DNA of 64,000 bases from Bimastos eiseni (Eukaryota; Annelida; Clitellata; Crassiclitellata; Lumbricidae). The stretch lies in NCBI GenBank assembly GCA_959347315.1, contig OY365810.1, positions 16,130,500 through 16,194,499 of the forward strand, written 5' to 3'. Position numbers and translations under genes: made by a program. Under the pieces are notes generated by a model. It was not told the DNA's origin. It was given only the letters and a program-made list of their open reading frames with translations, and did no database searches. Positions 32,306 through 45,931 of the stretch are shown here, in pieces (the first letter of the stretch is position 1; every line of letters begins with the position of its first letter).

Positions 32306-34290
32306 AAGGGCACTCCTCTAGGGGACTTCAGTCTCTTAAAGATTACCTCCCGTATTGTTCTTTGTCAAATTTTAATTTAATATTACCTTATGATTTTGTA
32401 ATCGTTTGACTTATAAATTGGTTTGGTATAATAAAAAACTGATTGATTTATATATTATGTATTTACTTCTGTGTAAGTATTTTTTATTTATTTATCTATG
32501 CATGGATTGATATATGCATTTACATATGTATGTAGGCATATATAAGTATATTTGTGTGTGTAAGCGACATTGGCGTCGTTGCGTCAACCGATGCGTAACG
32601 CAAAAAGTCTTCGTGAAGAGCATTTTAATCGATGAAGCCATTCGTTGTTCGTTCGTCGGACGACGATAGGCACCATTGTGGCCAAAGCCAACAACACCGA
32701 GACACGAGACGACGACGACGACGATGAGGAGGAGGAGGGGAAGGAGTTGGAGGAGGAGGAGTAGGTCAAAGGAAGGACGAGGACTCCTCGTCCTCCTCCC
32801 TCTGAGGAGGACAAGGGGTGGACGAAGAGGAGTAGGTGGAAGAGGAGGAGACTATTGTTGAATGGTCGATGGACAGGGACTCCATTCCAGAAGCACTCTG
32901 GAGTTTGAACTGCTTTCATATGACCATGCTCAGCATAACGAGTTCACAATGAGTCCATCTATCCGTCTATTTTGTTCATCTATTTATCCGTCTGTTTATC
33001 CGTTTGTTCGTCCGTCTGTTTTTCCGTCTAGTTATCTGTGTTTATTTGCCGGTATATAGGTCTTTTTAAATGCTTACGCAACAGATGAATTTACAAATAT
33101 TTTGTGTGCATGTAGGCTATGCGTCTGTGCAGCTTATGTGTGTATATTTGTGAATATAGATAACTATGACTGCATGGACCTTTGCATGCATATTATATCT
33201 AATTTTCTACCTATTTGTGTGAGTGTAGTGTGTTTGTGTGTGTACGCGCGTGTGTTTATGTGGACAGCCAATTCTTTGCAGAAATGAGCAATAGTAATGG
33301 TTCTTTGACCTATGTTAACAGATTTTTATGTTAACAGATTCATTTGAAATGAAGGAGGGACGATTGTGTGACGAAGATATAAAGAACGAACACATTCAGT
33401 CTCACCTCATAGATTTCGCGTTTTAATGTGGTCTAGCATCTCCGTTTTTTTCTTAATAAATCTAGCTTTGCTATGAGTGCAAACGAATGATTAACTTGAT
33501 AGTCTTCGTAGTAATAATTTTCATCGCGGTGTTAATGACAGCGGTTAATCCAAGTTCCAACCACGCAACAGATAAACTAACCACTCTGTAGGCCTAAACT
33601 GTCAAGCAAAATAGACAAACGGACAATTTATGGACTTTACTTACTCATATGAGTGTACAGGATGGGGGGGGGGTCGAGGGGACAAGTCCCCCACCTTTTG
33701 CCGAGAGGGGGGCACGTAATATGTTTGTCCCCCACACTTCCTACCCCTCTTATTGAATGTCCCCACCTGTCAAACGAGATCGCGGCCTCTGTGAGTGAAT
33801 ACATATGAAAGTGTTATAAACCATTGCTATGTTTATTATGTTTTCATGTCGTTTGTTAAGATAAAGTAATAATCAATTAAGTTGTAATTGGATTAATCGT
33901 ATTATTAAGTGAAACTGTTCATCATATTTTGAAATATTTTAATCGACTGTCACTCATGTATATTTATAAAGTACTTTAGGTGACCCTAGCTAGCGGGATC
34001 TAGATCCATTCATGGCCCCCAATTTGTTACCAATGTCTCTGGAATCTTGTAAAATTATCTTGCTGCTGTAAAAATCTGATTGGTTTCAGTAAATTATTTT
34101 TATTATAATTGATTGTTTCAACACTATAAGGATGTATTTTGTTGACCAAATTATATAGTTAAGGACAAATGATAATTTAAAATGCAAAACGATCTTTAAG
34201 AAAGCTTGGTAAAGACAGGATCATTGACAATGGCCGTATACACTCCATCTGTCTACTACCTTTCCTTCTTAAACTCCTCTCCATGCCCCT
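32306..34290. other. Non-coding DNA with small purine and G-rich patches
   Basis: The 32330-32450 stretch ends ATAAAAAACTGATTGATT and could be a LINE 3' tail; this is weak. A GA-rich patch runs from 32709 to 32860. A G-run (GGGGGGGG) sits at 33664-33672 with CCCCCAC words to 33750. No gene recognised. Confidence 0.5.
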
Positions 34291-34470
34291 CTCCGTCAGT
34301 CTCTCTCTCTTCTCTCTCGGTCTGTCTCTCTGTCTCTGTCTGTCTCTTTCTCTGTTTCTCTGTGCCTCTCTCCATATCTCTCTCTGTGTCTCTCTGTCTC
34401 TCTCTGTCTGTCTGTGTCTGTGTCTGTCTCCGTCTCTCTTTCTTTCTTTCTCTCTCTGTCTCGTGTCTTC
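34291..34470. repeat. (CTGT)n/(CT)n compound microsatellite
   Basis: CTGTCTCT-type repeat with many interruptions. Confidence 0.93.
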
Positions 34471-36210
34471 TTTTTCCTGTCTTCTGATTTGTATTAGTTA
34501 CGTTTCTCGTCGTTTGTTTATTAAATTCATCTAAGTTTATCTTTTAGATTACAATTGCTTTTCATTTCGCCGCTTTATCTCTGTGCTTGACAGTCAAAAA
34601 TACTACGTGTTACCTGTTGTACCATTGGTAGAATGCTGTTAATATTGACGAATTAATAGCACTGAGCAATTGTGAGTAAAGAGCGTGATCAAGGTCATAA
34701 ACCGTCAACTTTGGTCAAAGGCGTTGGTGTCAATTGTTGTTTCCATGTTGTCATGAGTTTACTGGGCAACAGCTCTTGGTAAGCCGGCGATTTTTCTTCG
34801 CCAATTGTAGGTTGCGGAACATCGTGCGCTTAGTCTGTTTGTCTGTCTTTCTCTGCATGTCTGTGTCTTTGTCCACCTACCTGACTCGATCTCTCTCCCC
34901 TTTGCCTCTCTCCTTCTCTCTCCCCCTTTCACCGCTGTCTTCTCTTTTCGTCTCTGTCTGGTCTCATCTCTGTCTCCATCTGTTTGTTATAGTGTTTCGC
35001 TTATTATGCAATCTCAATACGGCATCGCAATCATCTGATGAGAAACCTCATATTTATACCTCAGAGCAGGTTTAATCTGAACAGGTGAGGTTTGCGATAG
35101 ACGAATTGTAACATAAATGCTACTAATTACATAAAAATTCGACCTATAAGTAAAATTAATTATATCAAAGGTGATATGGGGACAACGATAATTCAAGAGC
35201 CAATTGAGCAACCGTTGTTTTCGAGTTGCGTGAATGGACGAGCAAAGGAAACAGCCGCAAGAGAGAATGGCCGCCTGGAAATCTGGCAGATTTACGTTAA
35301 CGACAAAAGATTCTACGGCAGATGGCGCGGCGTAACCGACAAAGGCATACATGTACACACGCATACGTAGATAGAGACACGGACAATGGATAGGACGGAC
35401 ACAATGGCAAGTATACATATGTAAGAAGAAAGGACGTGTACCAAGGAGAAGGAATGGGAGACAAATGTAAGAAATAAAGGAGGAACGCTGAGGTCATAGA
35501 GACGTCTACGTGGCAGGGTACTTAATACTCGGGGCGTCATTTTTTGCCATAGCTCAATACAACAGGCATTACTCGTGAATGTCGATTGATAAACTAAGCC
35601 GAAAGCAGTCCCGAGACTCCTCACAGACGTCCAGCCGACCACAGTCTGTCGATAGATCTGCAGTGGAGACGTGCTGAGCTGTTCACATCTGCAGCCCTAT
35701 GGTGTTGAGTAAGGTCGCATAAGGCTTAGGCAAACAACAGAAATAAATGAAGGACTTGTATCTTCTCTCGTCTCCCGTCGGTTTCTTGCAGTTCGGTCTT
35801 ATATCTGCTCATCATTCAGCCTAGAATTATACTACTGACATCTTAAACCTCTCTACTCTCGACTGGCAAGGCCTGTTAACACCATACACCTCAGTGTAAG
35901 CAAATAGCAGCTCTTCATTGTATGCGACGCAGTAATAATTTGTCAAATGCTGATACATACGCTTTATGGTTCAAATCCGGAGAGCCGCAATCTAGTGAAT
36001 TACACGCTGGATTCGCAGAGCTGAAGAACCGAGTTTTACTCTCGTAGCTACGTGGGATAAACTAGTTCTTCTGTCGCCTGGCGGCGGCCTTGGATTAATT
36101 AGATGTATAACGTAATGGGTGCCGTCCAGAGTGCAGGACATCTGCTCCCTAACAAAAGCACCCTCCATTTTGCGTAGAACATTTCCCCCACGGATATAAC
36201 CACCCTATGT
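34471..36210. other. Unassigned non-coding DNA
   Basis: A second CTGT/CTCC-rich patch lies at about 34830-34985. The open frames at 34734-35075 and 35014-35418 have no recognisable domain. Confidence 0.45.
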
Positions 36211-36221
36211 AAAGGTTGAAT

Positions 36222-36269
36222 GCAATATATATATATATATCATCAATCCAACTGGATGATGATGATGAT

Positions 36270-36328
<59 letters not shown>

Positions 36329-36395
36329 CATAATAATAATAATACCATAATAATAATAATAATACCATAATAGTAATAATAATAATAATAATAGT
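36222..36395. repeat. (AT)n, (GAT)n and (TAA)n compound microsatellite
   Basis: (AT)n at 36222-36240, GATGATGAT at 36256-36268, then a long (TAA)n array to about 36395 in which an ATACCA-containing segment repeats three times. Confidence 0.96.
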
Positions 36396-36445
36396 TTAAT
36401 TTCAAACTGACAAACAACAACATCGTTACAAGCACAGTATGAACC

Positions 36446-36540
36446 GATGGGGAACGGACAATTGGCCCCCGGACAACATTCCCCTCCGACAATTACCCTT
36501 CAGACTAGGACAATTACTTCTCGGTTTGACCGTTAGCTCG
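36446..36540. repeat. ~20-bp tandem repeat (GGACAATT...CCCC)
   Basis: Four to five degenerate units of the form GGACAATTnnCCCCCC: GGACAATTGGCCCCCGGACA, then ACATTCCCCTCCGACAATTA, then GGACAATTACTTCTCGG. A related G/A-rich unit occurs at 53150-53275. Confidence 0.6.
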
Positions 36541-36672
36541 TCCAATAGCCTAATACGTTCTAACCAAGACGTTATATGATGATAACGCATGTCACTTTAG
36601 CTGATAAAAAAGATTCGTTAGCGATATGAACGGACAACGACAAGTTAGTTATTTTACTTCTAGTAAATTAAG

Positions 36673-36700
36673 CAATATATATATATATATATATATATAC
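36673..36700. repeat. (AT)n microsatellite
   Basis: About 13 AT dinucleotides. Confidence 0.96.
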
Positions 36701-37640
36701 CAATCCTCCTCTATCTTACTATCTCTCTCTATCGATCTGTTTTCCGGACACGGATCTCCAATGAACTCTACGTACAACTCTTCTCAGGTTATGCAACGCT
36801 CATGAATAAGTAAACTTTTACAGTGGTGCTTTAAAATTTCGGAGTTTACGATTAGGAAAGAACTTAGATATGCAAAGAAAGGCCTTGAAAGGTAAAATGG
36901 CCTTTGTTCCCACAATAATTATTAGGTATGGATCGACGCCGGCGGACATATGTAGGCCTACACAGCGAATAACTGTAGCGTTCCGAAGTAGGCCTAGTAA
37001 TAGAAATCTGAGACGGTGAGAAATCTCAGCGACAGCAGAGTGGATCAATTAGACCAGAGCTGCCCAGTGCCTACTCTTACTCTCGTCTCCCTCTGGCTGT
37101 GTTAGGCCTATGTCTGGCGTGTTTCGTTTGCCTCCAGAGGCACCATCATCTGTCAAACGAAGTGATCCGACGATAAAGCCCTCAACAAGCCGTCACCCTC
37201 TGCTCGAATCTGATAACGTCTGAGCAGTCATTCTGCTCCCGTCTGTTCCCCAGAGGTCTGAAGGCGGACATCAGAACCTGGTCTGGCTCCATCATAATGA
37301 CATTCTTCATGTCGTTTGATGGTAATTTACACGCCAGTCGGACTTTCTCGGTCCGTTTAGAACCGATCTACTACTATCTGCCCCAATCCACCTGGTAACG
37401 TCAAGTTCAGACATAGACACAGACACGCACACATACGCAAACGGTCACACAGTTTGCCTGTGTAACCGCTTGTGTATGTGTGCAGAGGAAGTGAAACAGA
37501 TACTCAGCGAGTAGGGCAGGTAAGAAGCAGAGGCAGAGGCAGAATGAAGATAAGACAGGTTGGAAGAGGTAGAGGACATCCTGGCAAGCTGGGAGAACAG
37601 TTTAAAAAAGAGAAATAGACCTAAAGTATAGACATAGTAT
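36701..37640. other. Unassigned non-coding DNA
   Basis: No gene recognised. TAGGCCTA-type words are dense at 36948-37115. Confidence 0.5.
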
Positions 37641-37921
37641 AAAAATTATTATTATTATTATTATTATTTTAAAAAATTCTGAAACGGTTACGTCTCCACC
37701 GGTTCATTAAGAAAGTACCGTGAAGCGCGATTGCATTGAAGCGCTGGATGATAATCGAGAGCTGCTGAAACAGATAGCTAGCTTCTCGAGTGTCTCCGGA
37801 TATACGAGTCAGTTTGTGCCCTAAGTTCCCAACGTTATTAATTATTATTATTACAATTATTATTATTACCATCATCATCATCGTCATCATCATAATCATC
37901 ATCATCATCATCATCATTATT
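37641..37921. repeat. (ATT)n and (ATC)n microsatellites around ordinary sequence
   Basis: (TTA)n at 37644-37667, and (ATT)n followed by (CAT)n at 37836-37921, with about 170 bases of non-repetitive sequence between. Confidence 0.9.
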
Positions 37922-38537
37922 TGCTGTTATCGCCCATGTCGGCGAGCTAAGTGAGTGGTGGCAATATCCCGACGGTGAAGAACCACGGAGATCTGCTGGA
38001 AAAGATATGACGTCTCCATTTTTTTAATAGTATTATTATTATTTATATTATTATTGGTATTATTAGTATTGTTTCTGCCCTGAGGTACTTCATTTCCCAA
38101 GGGCTTAGAGATTACTAACGTATAAAAAAATCGTGGTCCGGGTGGTCAGGTCTCATCTTCTGGAGTGAGGGGAAAATGCCCTGGTAGGCCACAAGATTAT
38201 TGCGTTGAACACAAATGGATAAGCCCTGAAAAAGAAAAGAAGCTTGACGCTTATCGCCACTAATGGCAGAGATGCGAGCCCCAATGGCGGTAATAAAATC
38301 AGTAGCGGACTAGTGTAGGGGTTCAGCGGTCTCAATGGCTCTACTGGCTGGAATTGTTATCATTGTTATTATTATTAGAATTTTTGCTGTTGTTCTAATA
38401 ACATCTTATGCGATGATATTAAGCAACGATACACAAGAAAGCAACATTTATGCAAAGACATGCAGTTAGAGCCAGAGGGCCAGAGAGACAGAGTGACAGA
38501 GACATACAGACAGACAGAGTGAGAGAAAGCAAGACAG

Positions 38538-38538
<1 letters not shown>
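37922..38538. other. Unassigned non-coding DNA
   Basis: A further ATT-rich patch is at 38030-38070. No gene recognised. Confidence 0.5.
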
Positions 38539-38591
<53 letters not shown>

Positions 38592-38605
38592 GGAAAGAGA
38601 GAGAT
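38539..38605. repeat. (GA)n microsatellite
   Basis: A clean GA run at about 38543-38582 with GGGA interruptions after it. Confidence 0.97.
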
Positions 38606-39570
38606 GCAGTTGTGCACATGCAAAGAAATACAATTAAACATTCACCGCTTAGTGAGCATCAACTCTTCACAGTGTCATTCATACACAATTCAATTTAGCA
38701 CACGAATTCAGTATAATATTATGTAGCCCTACGGAGAAAATACTCGTGACGGCAGATGAAAGTTGGAGAGCAATTCTGGAAAACATGAAATTGAATTATA
38801 AGGGAAAGAAATTGAATTATAAGGGAAAGTGAGTCCAATTGGAGACGAGCTTTAGTCGACATCTGAAGGACAATGCAGAATAATTATTCAGACGGAAGTT
38901 TTAGAGTATAGAGAGCCATCGGCGGAAACAGAAAGCCAACGAATCGCTTTCCTTGTCAATAATGAGGTAGAATATCTAGTCATTGTGGAGACTAATAACG
39001 TCCTGGATGGCACTTACGTCAATAACGGTAAGTAACACTTATGTCTATCTAACAACAAACACAGGCATCTAAATCATCTACAAGTATCTCTAATACGACA
39101 TACAACATATCGCTCGTCTATCAGTCGTAAGGATCGACGCTCAGCCTCGGTTTCCAACCTATGCTCTGCCTCTCTTATCTAATCTAACACATGTCTGTCC
39201 ATCTGTATGTGCATGTATGTCTTTCTGACCTGTCCGTGTATTTTTGTGTCTCTCTCCCTTCTGCTGAGTAGTTGTGAGCAGATATGAAATGCTCAGTTGA
39301 TGCATATTTGGTCGTAATTAGATTAAAGACATCGCTGAAAAACGACAGAAACGCTATTAGCCGCAGGCTGTGCTGCTGCTCGCGATGAGGCTTTTTCTTC
39401 TGCTTTGTCTTCATCGTCTTCGTCTTCCTCCTTCTCCTATTTTTATTCCTCTTCGTCTTCCTTCTTTCTTTTTCTTCTTCGGTTTCTGTTAAATTTCGTG
39501 TGCTCGTCGGAGGCTGCATCCGACAAGTCCTCAACTCTGAATACATCGACTAATTGATGACAATGTCTCT
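38606..39570. other. Unassigned non-coding DNA
   Basis: It includes a 19-bp tandem duplication (AATTGAATTATAAGGGAAA, 38790-38829) and a CTTC-rich patch at 39390-39485. Confidence 0.5.
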
Positions 39571-39574
39571 GTCT

Positions 39575-39790
39575 CGGTCACTGCCTCTCTCTCTTTCTCT
39601 CTCTCCCTCTCTCTCCGATTGTCTACCTATCCGTATCTAACTCACTCACTCCCTCCCCCCTCTCTCTCTCTCTCTCTCTTACTCTCTCTCTCTCTCTGTC
39701 TCTCTTACTCTCTCTCTCTCTCTCTTACTCTCTCTCTCTCTCTCTCTCTTACTCTCTCTCTCTCTCTCTGTCTCTCTTACTCTCTCTCTC
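39575..39790. repeat. (CT)n microsatellite with ~28-30-bp higher-order unit
   Basis: The CT array is punctuated by CTCTTACTC, which recurs about every 30 bases (39678, 39707, 39726, 39750, 39778), so the array also has a longer period. Confidence 0.93.
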
Positions 39791-41290
39791 CGCCAGAATG
39801 ATTAGAACAAAGACAGTGAAATAAAACACAAACAATAATATCATTAGTAGTGGATATATACGCCTACTCGTGCACAGCGCGACGTTCACGTTTGTCAAGT
39901 CAAATCACCATCGGCGACGACGACGACGACGACAATGATGATGACATTAGCGTCGTTTTATTCATCATCAAATCATCAACTGCGGCAACAAAAACCAATA
40001 GCGACTCCATTAAAACTACTTTGTCTCGTATCATCCTTCATATTTCTCGATTCGATATTTGTGTCATATGGTTGGTGCGATTTATTGGCAGCATTAAGCG
40101 CCAGCTTTGCAGATCCACCAATTGTTATTCGCTATTCGGTGGAACAATTGAAGAGATAAAGAGTAGCTGATTGTTTCTTATTACCATGACCTTGAAAGGA
40201 TGGAGCAAGTCTTGCTTAAGGAGATCGTCTCTGGTGTTGTTTATAGGTCTATGATTACTGGGATTAACTATATAATTTGAATTTAATAAGAAAACATAAC
40301 CTCCTTAGTTTATTGCTCTGCTATAGGTTCCTGCAATGTTTCATCATTTCCTTTTGCGTCTAATGTCGTCTTCTTTGAATGATGGCCATGGTAAGTCTGC
40401 CTCATCCTCATCCTATTCCTGACGATCTGCTCAGAGACGACCTGCACCGACAAATCACAGGACGCATAAGATATTTATGAACGTAATGGATGGACTCAGC
40501 ATGTGCGCTGCCTACAGTACGCACATCGCAATACGGCATTTGCCGAGTTCAATGCAAACGAAGCCAATCCTTATATATATATATATATATAGACAACCCA
40601 TCTCTGCATTTATGCATATAATGCGCATAATTATAATCGGTTTAATGACGCTGCAATTGTATACGGCGATATGTTAGCCTTCTACAGCAACGCACGTATA
40701 CATAGTATGAAAGATTAAAGTATAATTATAGAAATCTAAGCATGAATGATGACTAGATGTGCATTGCGTTGATATACACGACTACATGGAAATGGAGAAA
40801 ACCAGCCAGATAGACGCACAGACAGAAAGAGCGACGGACATAAAATTATGGGTCATATTTTGAGTTTTGAGATTCGTTGAATAGCTTGTGGCATCGTGTT
40901 TTATCTTCGCAAATGACGCCCGCCAAGCAGGTGAATAATCTGCGTTAATCTTGGTCAGCAGCTGACCCTTTCGATTCTATAATAGCTTGCAGGTGGAAAC
41001 AAAGGCAGGCGGCTTTATAAAGAAATATTAGGAAGCTGGAAAAACGCTATTAAGAAGTTGCGACGAAGAAATAAGATATTCGAAGAAAAAGAAGAATTGA
41101 AGGAAATGACGGAAGAAAGCAACACTGATGAGAGTAGACAACTAGTCAACAATTGTTACTAGCAGTTAAACATCTGAATAAATGCGCAGCCTACACTACT
41201 AATGTGAACACTATGCAGCAATTGTATGGCTTTGGTCGTAGGTAAGAGTCATTATCAATTACAATACGACTGGAATATTTATATGCTGGG
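39791..41290. other. Unassigned non-coding DNA with small repeats
   Basis: (CGA)n at about 39917-39931 and (AT)n at 40573-40590. Open frames at 39850-40170 and 40477-40677 match nothing that I know. Confidence 0.45.
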
Positions 41291-41309
41291 GAGAGCAAGG
41301 AAAAGTGAC

Positions 41310-41640
41310 AGGTTGCTTATTGGTTACTATGTAGTAATGGTTTGTGATGGTCTTGAATGGATTCTTTGCCCAATGGGCAGCCAGTGCAAAATGAAACATC
41401 GTTGTAATATGCTAACATTTACGAGTCTTTATTGACGGTCTGGCAAAAAGAGTTTTTAACAATCTGTAGTTCTTGCAGATCTTTTAGTGATACCAATGAG
41501 AGCTGAAGTCAGTTACAGTAGTCAAGTCTAATTGAAGCCAATTCATCATATATAGTGAATTTACTGCAATTTAAGGCAGATACATCTGAATCTATTAATA
41601 TCTCGTATTTGATATCCAGGTGTTCTGTTCAGTTCACGAA
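41310..41640 (-). pseudogene. LINE reverse transcriptase, C-terminal fragment
   Basis: Minus-strand frames contain SIRLDYCN (about 41518-41542), SLKDLQELQIVKNS and, in another frame, LHWLPIGQRI (about 41365-41395). These are the conserved SRLDYCNSLL...LQxxQNxAAR...LHWLPIxxRI blocks downstream of the reverse-transcriptase core in L2, CR1 and Jockey-like elements. Frameshifts and a stop after DYCN show it is dead. It lies to the left of the TTACGTCA array, with its upstream side facing the array. Confidence 0.7.
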
Positions 41641-42284
41641 TACCGTTCGAAAATGACACAGACGTGGGATTAGTGGTGAGGTCAAACCTGAAGCCCGATT
41701 TGAGTGCGCATTAGGTGCGGATGACAGGCGAAGTCACGAAACCGACGAACAGACCCTAAGTAAATTAAATTCTCGATGAGAATCATAAGAAGACGTAATT
41801 CAATCATAGAAAGACTCAGAATAAGTTCATCACCAATCATCCAAGACAACAACAGCGTTCAAAACCGTAACCACTAGCCTTGTTGTCAAGACGTGAAACC
41901 GTAAGGACTTTGAACCACGAGACCAAGACCTATGGTGTCAAGACCAAGGCCACAAGGCTTTAGAGAATCACAATCGTACTCGGACGCATTTAATGAAAGT
42001 ACACATGGCAATTGATGCAAGGGATCCTTGCAAATAATCAGACGACGAGCATGATTTTGAGCTAATGAATATTCATTTCATCCAATGAATATACATGCTC
42101 TTCTTGATAAATTTTCCGGTTATCGAACGATATTCAACAAATATTTTCTTCTTGTGCAGAGCAATGTCTAGAGTAAGATTACTGAAATCAAACCAATAAG
42201 TGATTTTGTAAACAAAAATACAAATGAAACGGTGAAGACCTACAAGGGTTTTAAGAATGTGAAACTAAAGGATAAACGATTCTA
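41641..42284. other. Unassigned sequence left of the TTACGTCA array
   Basis: No clear gene. CAAGACC words recur at 41890-41955. It could be the diverged middle part of the minus-strand LINE, but I see no motif that proves it. Confidence 0.4.
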
Positions 42285-44697
42285 GCCTTCTGTCTCTCTT
42301 TCTGTTTATTACGTCACTGCTCTGTCTCGTCACCTGCCTCTCTTTCTCTTTATTACGTCACTGTTCTGTCTAGCCTGCTGTCTCTCTTTCTGTTCATTAC
42401 GTCACTGCTCTGTCTAGCCTGTCATGTTCTTGTTTTCTTGATTACTACGTCACTCTTCTGTCAAGCTTGCTCCCTCTCTTAATGTTTATTACGTCAATGA
42501 TCTGTTTAGCATGCTGCCTCTCTTTCTGTTCATTACGTCACAGCTCTATCTAGCCTGCTGCCTCTCCCTTACTGTCTATTACGTCACTGCTCTGTCTGGC
42601 CTGCCGCCTCTCTTACTGTTTGTTACGTCACTCCTCTGTCTACCTTGCTGCCTCTCGTTCTCTTCATTACGTCACTGCTCTGTCTAGCCTAGCTGCTACC
42701 TTTTTTCCCTCTTTATTATGTCACTGATCTGTCTAGCCTGCTGTATATCTTCCTGTCTATTACGTCACTGATCTGTCTAGTCTAGCTGCTGTCCCTCTTT
42801 CCGTTTATTACGTCACTGCTCTGTCAAGCCCAACTGCGGCCTCTATTTCTGTATATTACGTTGCTGCCATGTCTGGCCTCCTGCTTTTCTTTTTATTACG
42901 TCACAGCTATGTCTAGCCTGCTGTCTCTCTTTCAGTTTATAACGTCACGGGTACTCCTCTGTCTAGCCTTCTGCTTCTCTTCCTCCTTGTTACGTCACTG
43001 CTCTGTCGAGCTTGCTGCCTCTCCTTATGTTTATTACGTAACTGCTCCGTCATGCCAAGCTGCGACCCCTGTTTCTGTTTATTACGTCACTGCTACATCT
43101 GGCCATCTGCCTTTCTTTCTGTTTATTACGTCACTACTCTGTCTAGTTTCCTGCCTCTCCCTATTTTTATTACGTCACGGCTCTATCTAGCCTCCTGTCT
43201 CTCTTTTTGTTTATTGCATCACCTATCTGTCCACCCTGATGTCTCTTTTTTTGTTTATTACGTCACTGCCCTGGGTGTAATGGCCGCTGTCTCTCTTTCT
43301 GATTATTACGCCACTGCTCTGTCGAACCTTTTTCTGCTTATTGTGCCACTCGTTCGGTCCAGACTGCTCCTTCTATTTCTGTTTATGACGTCACAAATCT
43401 GTATAGCCTGATGTCTCTTTTTCTGTTTGTTATATCACTGCTCTGTATATTCTAGCGCCTGTCTCGCTTTCTCTTTATTACGTCACTGCTCGGTCTAGAT
43501 CGCTGCCTCTAGTTCTATTTTTTAAGTAACTGCTCTGTCTAGCCTGATGTTTCTTGTCTTCCTGGTTATCACGTCACAGCTCTGTCTAAACTGGCTGCTG
43601 TCTCTCTATCTGTTCATTACGTCACTACTCTGTCCAGCCTGCTGCTCCTCTTCCTGTTTATCACGACACCGCTCTGTTTAGCCTAGACGCTCTCTTTTTC
43701 CGTATATTACGTCACTGCTCTCTCTAGCCCGCTGTATCTCCTTGATTTATCATGTCACTGCTCTGTCTTGCCAAGGTGCTGCATCACATTTTTTATTACA
43801 CCACCGCTTTGTCCAGGTTACACCCTCTCATTCTCTTTATTACGTCACTGCTCTATCTAGCCTGATGCCTCTCTTCATTTTTATTGCGTCTCTGCTCAGT
43901 CTAGAGCGCTGTCTCTCTTTCTGTTTATTACGTCACCGATCTGTCTAGCTTGCTCTAACTCTTTCTGTTTATTACGTCACAATTCTTTTTAGCTTGCTGC
44001 TTCTCTCACTCAATTACGTCATCGCTCTGACCAGCCTAGCTGTTGCCTCTCTTTCACTTTATTTCGTCAATGCTCTGTCTTGCCTACTGCTGCCTCTCTT
44101 TCCGTTTGTTACGTCACCACTCTGTCTAACCTGGACGCCGAGCCTTTTTTCGTTTGTTATGTCACTGCTTTGTCTAACTTCCTGTCTCTCTTTCTGTTCA
44201 TCACGTCACTACTCAACACGGCCCGCTGCTTCTCTTCCTGTTTGTTAAGTCACCGCTCTGTCTAGAATAGAAGCTGTCTCTTTTTACTGTTATTACCACA
44301 CTGCTCTCTCTCTCTCTCTCTATCCTGCTGTATCTCTTTTGCTTTTTTACATCTCTGCTCCGCCTTGCCAAGCTGCTGCTTCAATTTCTGTTTATCACGC
44401 CACTGCCTTGTCTACCCAACTGCTGCCTCTCTTTCTCTATATTACGTCCTGCTCTATCGGACCTACCTGATTCCATTCTGTCTGTTCATTACGTCACTGC
44501 TCTGTCTAACCCAACTGCTATCTTTCTTTCTGTTTGTTATGTCACTGCCTTGTCTTATCTAGCTGCTGTCTCTCATTCTGTTTATTACCTCACTGCTCCC
44601 GCTCTTTCTGTTTATTACGTCACCGATATGCCAAGCCTGATGCCTCTTTTCCTGTCTATTACGTCACTGCTCTGTCTAGCCTAGCTGCTGTCTCTCT
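42285..44697. repeat. TTACGTCA minisatellite, left block (~2.4 kb)
   Basis: A ~44-48-base unit repeats as TCTGTTTATTACGTCACTGC, then TCTGTCTAGCCTGCTG, then CCTCTCTT. The first spacings of the octamer TTACGTCA are 44, 44 and 48 bases. Copies vary by point changes and by a few bases in the CTAG-GCTGCTG part. Open frames through it (42861-43190, 43052-43411 and others) are Leu/Ser/Tyr-rich shadows. The right edge is where a LINE interrupts the array in mid-unit. Confidence 0.95.
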
Positions 44698-44789
44698 GTT
44701 TCGTCGACGCCAATTCCTGATCCTCCACCTACTCCATCTGCCTGTGCTACGGATCCGTCTAATTCTCCGGATTCCACATCGTCTCCGAC

Positions 44790-45850
44790 TTCAGCGTCCA
44801 TTCGCATCTCAACTTTGAACGTACGTTCTCTCACGAACAAACACGTCCAAGTGTCAGACCTTATTACAGCGATCGGTATCGATGTCTTGGTGTCGGGCGG
44901 CTCTCTCGTCTTATTCCTTCATGGATCTCCCGATATCTGACACGCAGGATCGGAATTCGCGGGGTGGTTGCCTAATCGTCTACCATCGTGCTAACCTCCG
45001 GACCCGCAGAATCGAACTGCTGCAGTCGTCGACGACTTTTGAGGTCCTCGCGGTCTCAATCTTTTCAAAACACGGACCTACTGCCCTCCTGGCCATCTAC
45101 CGACCGGGCTTCTCTCCTCCGTCTTTTTTATTCTTCAGCGAATTGTCAGCTTTAATGGAGCAGTTCGTCTTAATCAGTGCGCAGCTGGTTCTCACTGGAG
45201 ACCTAAACCTCCACCTGGAAGATGCTGCGCGACTGGAAAGTGCTGAGTTTGCCGAGATCGTGGCTCAGTTTGGTCTAGCTCAGCACGTTGCTGAGCCTAC
45301 CCATGTCATGGGCGGGTGGCTGGACGTCATGATAACTAGAGACGACTGCCAGGTTACAGAGGCGAGTGTTCAACCTCCTGTCCTGTCCGACCATGGACTG
45401 GTAACGGCTACCATCCCATTCATTTGTGAGCCGCTGCTTTCCGTCACAAGGCGGATTCGTCTTTGGAAACAACTTGACCGCGATGCTTTCCGTTCAGTCA
45501 TCCAGGCCCAGCCTTTATTTCAAGTCACAGAGGCTACATCGCTAATGACCGCCACTGAACTGTTCAGTTCATATGAGACAGTGATAACAGAACTCCTCGA
45601 CTCCTGTCTTCCTCAACGCACCGTTCGATTCCGTGATCATCCACTCTCTCCGTGGTTTGACGCCGACTGCAGGAAACTTCGTCGACAGGCCAGACGCTTG
45701 GAACGAGTATATCGAAGAACGCGCCTGCCGGTCGACCGATTGGCCTGGATCCACTTTGTCAGACAGATGCACAAGACCTATCGAGACAGAGAACGAGTTT
45801 ATTGGGAGAACATCATCGTTAAGCAAGCCAAAGAGCCAACGAAGCTTTGA
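44790..45850 (+). pseudogene. LINE endonuclease domain, frameshifted
   Basis: A first frame gives ISTLNVRSLTNKH and IDVLV (44804-44900), the N-terminal endonuclease block. A second frame (44882-45850) gives GGCLIVYHR, LLAIYRPG, LVLTGDLNLHLED, LDVMITRDD and LSDHGLV, matching the GDxNxH and SDH catalytic blocks of apurinic-type endonucleases. The ETW motif expected between them is lost at the frameshift near 44890. The end of the second frame carries the basic linker usually found before the reverse transcriptase. Confidence 0.88.
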
Positions 45851-45931
45851 ACGACGCTGAACAGCTTCCTTGGCCGTCGCTCTCCGTGCTCCCAGACGCC
45901 GTCATGTCCACCGTTCACTGCTGACGCCTTT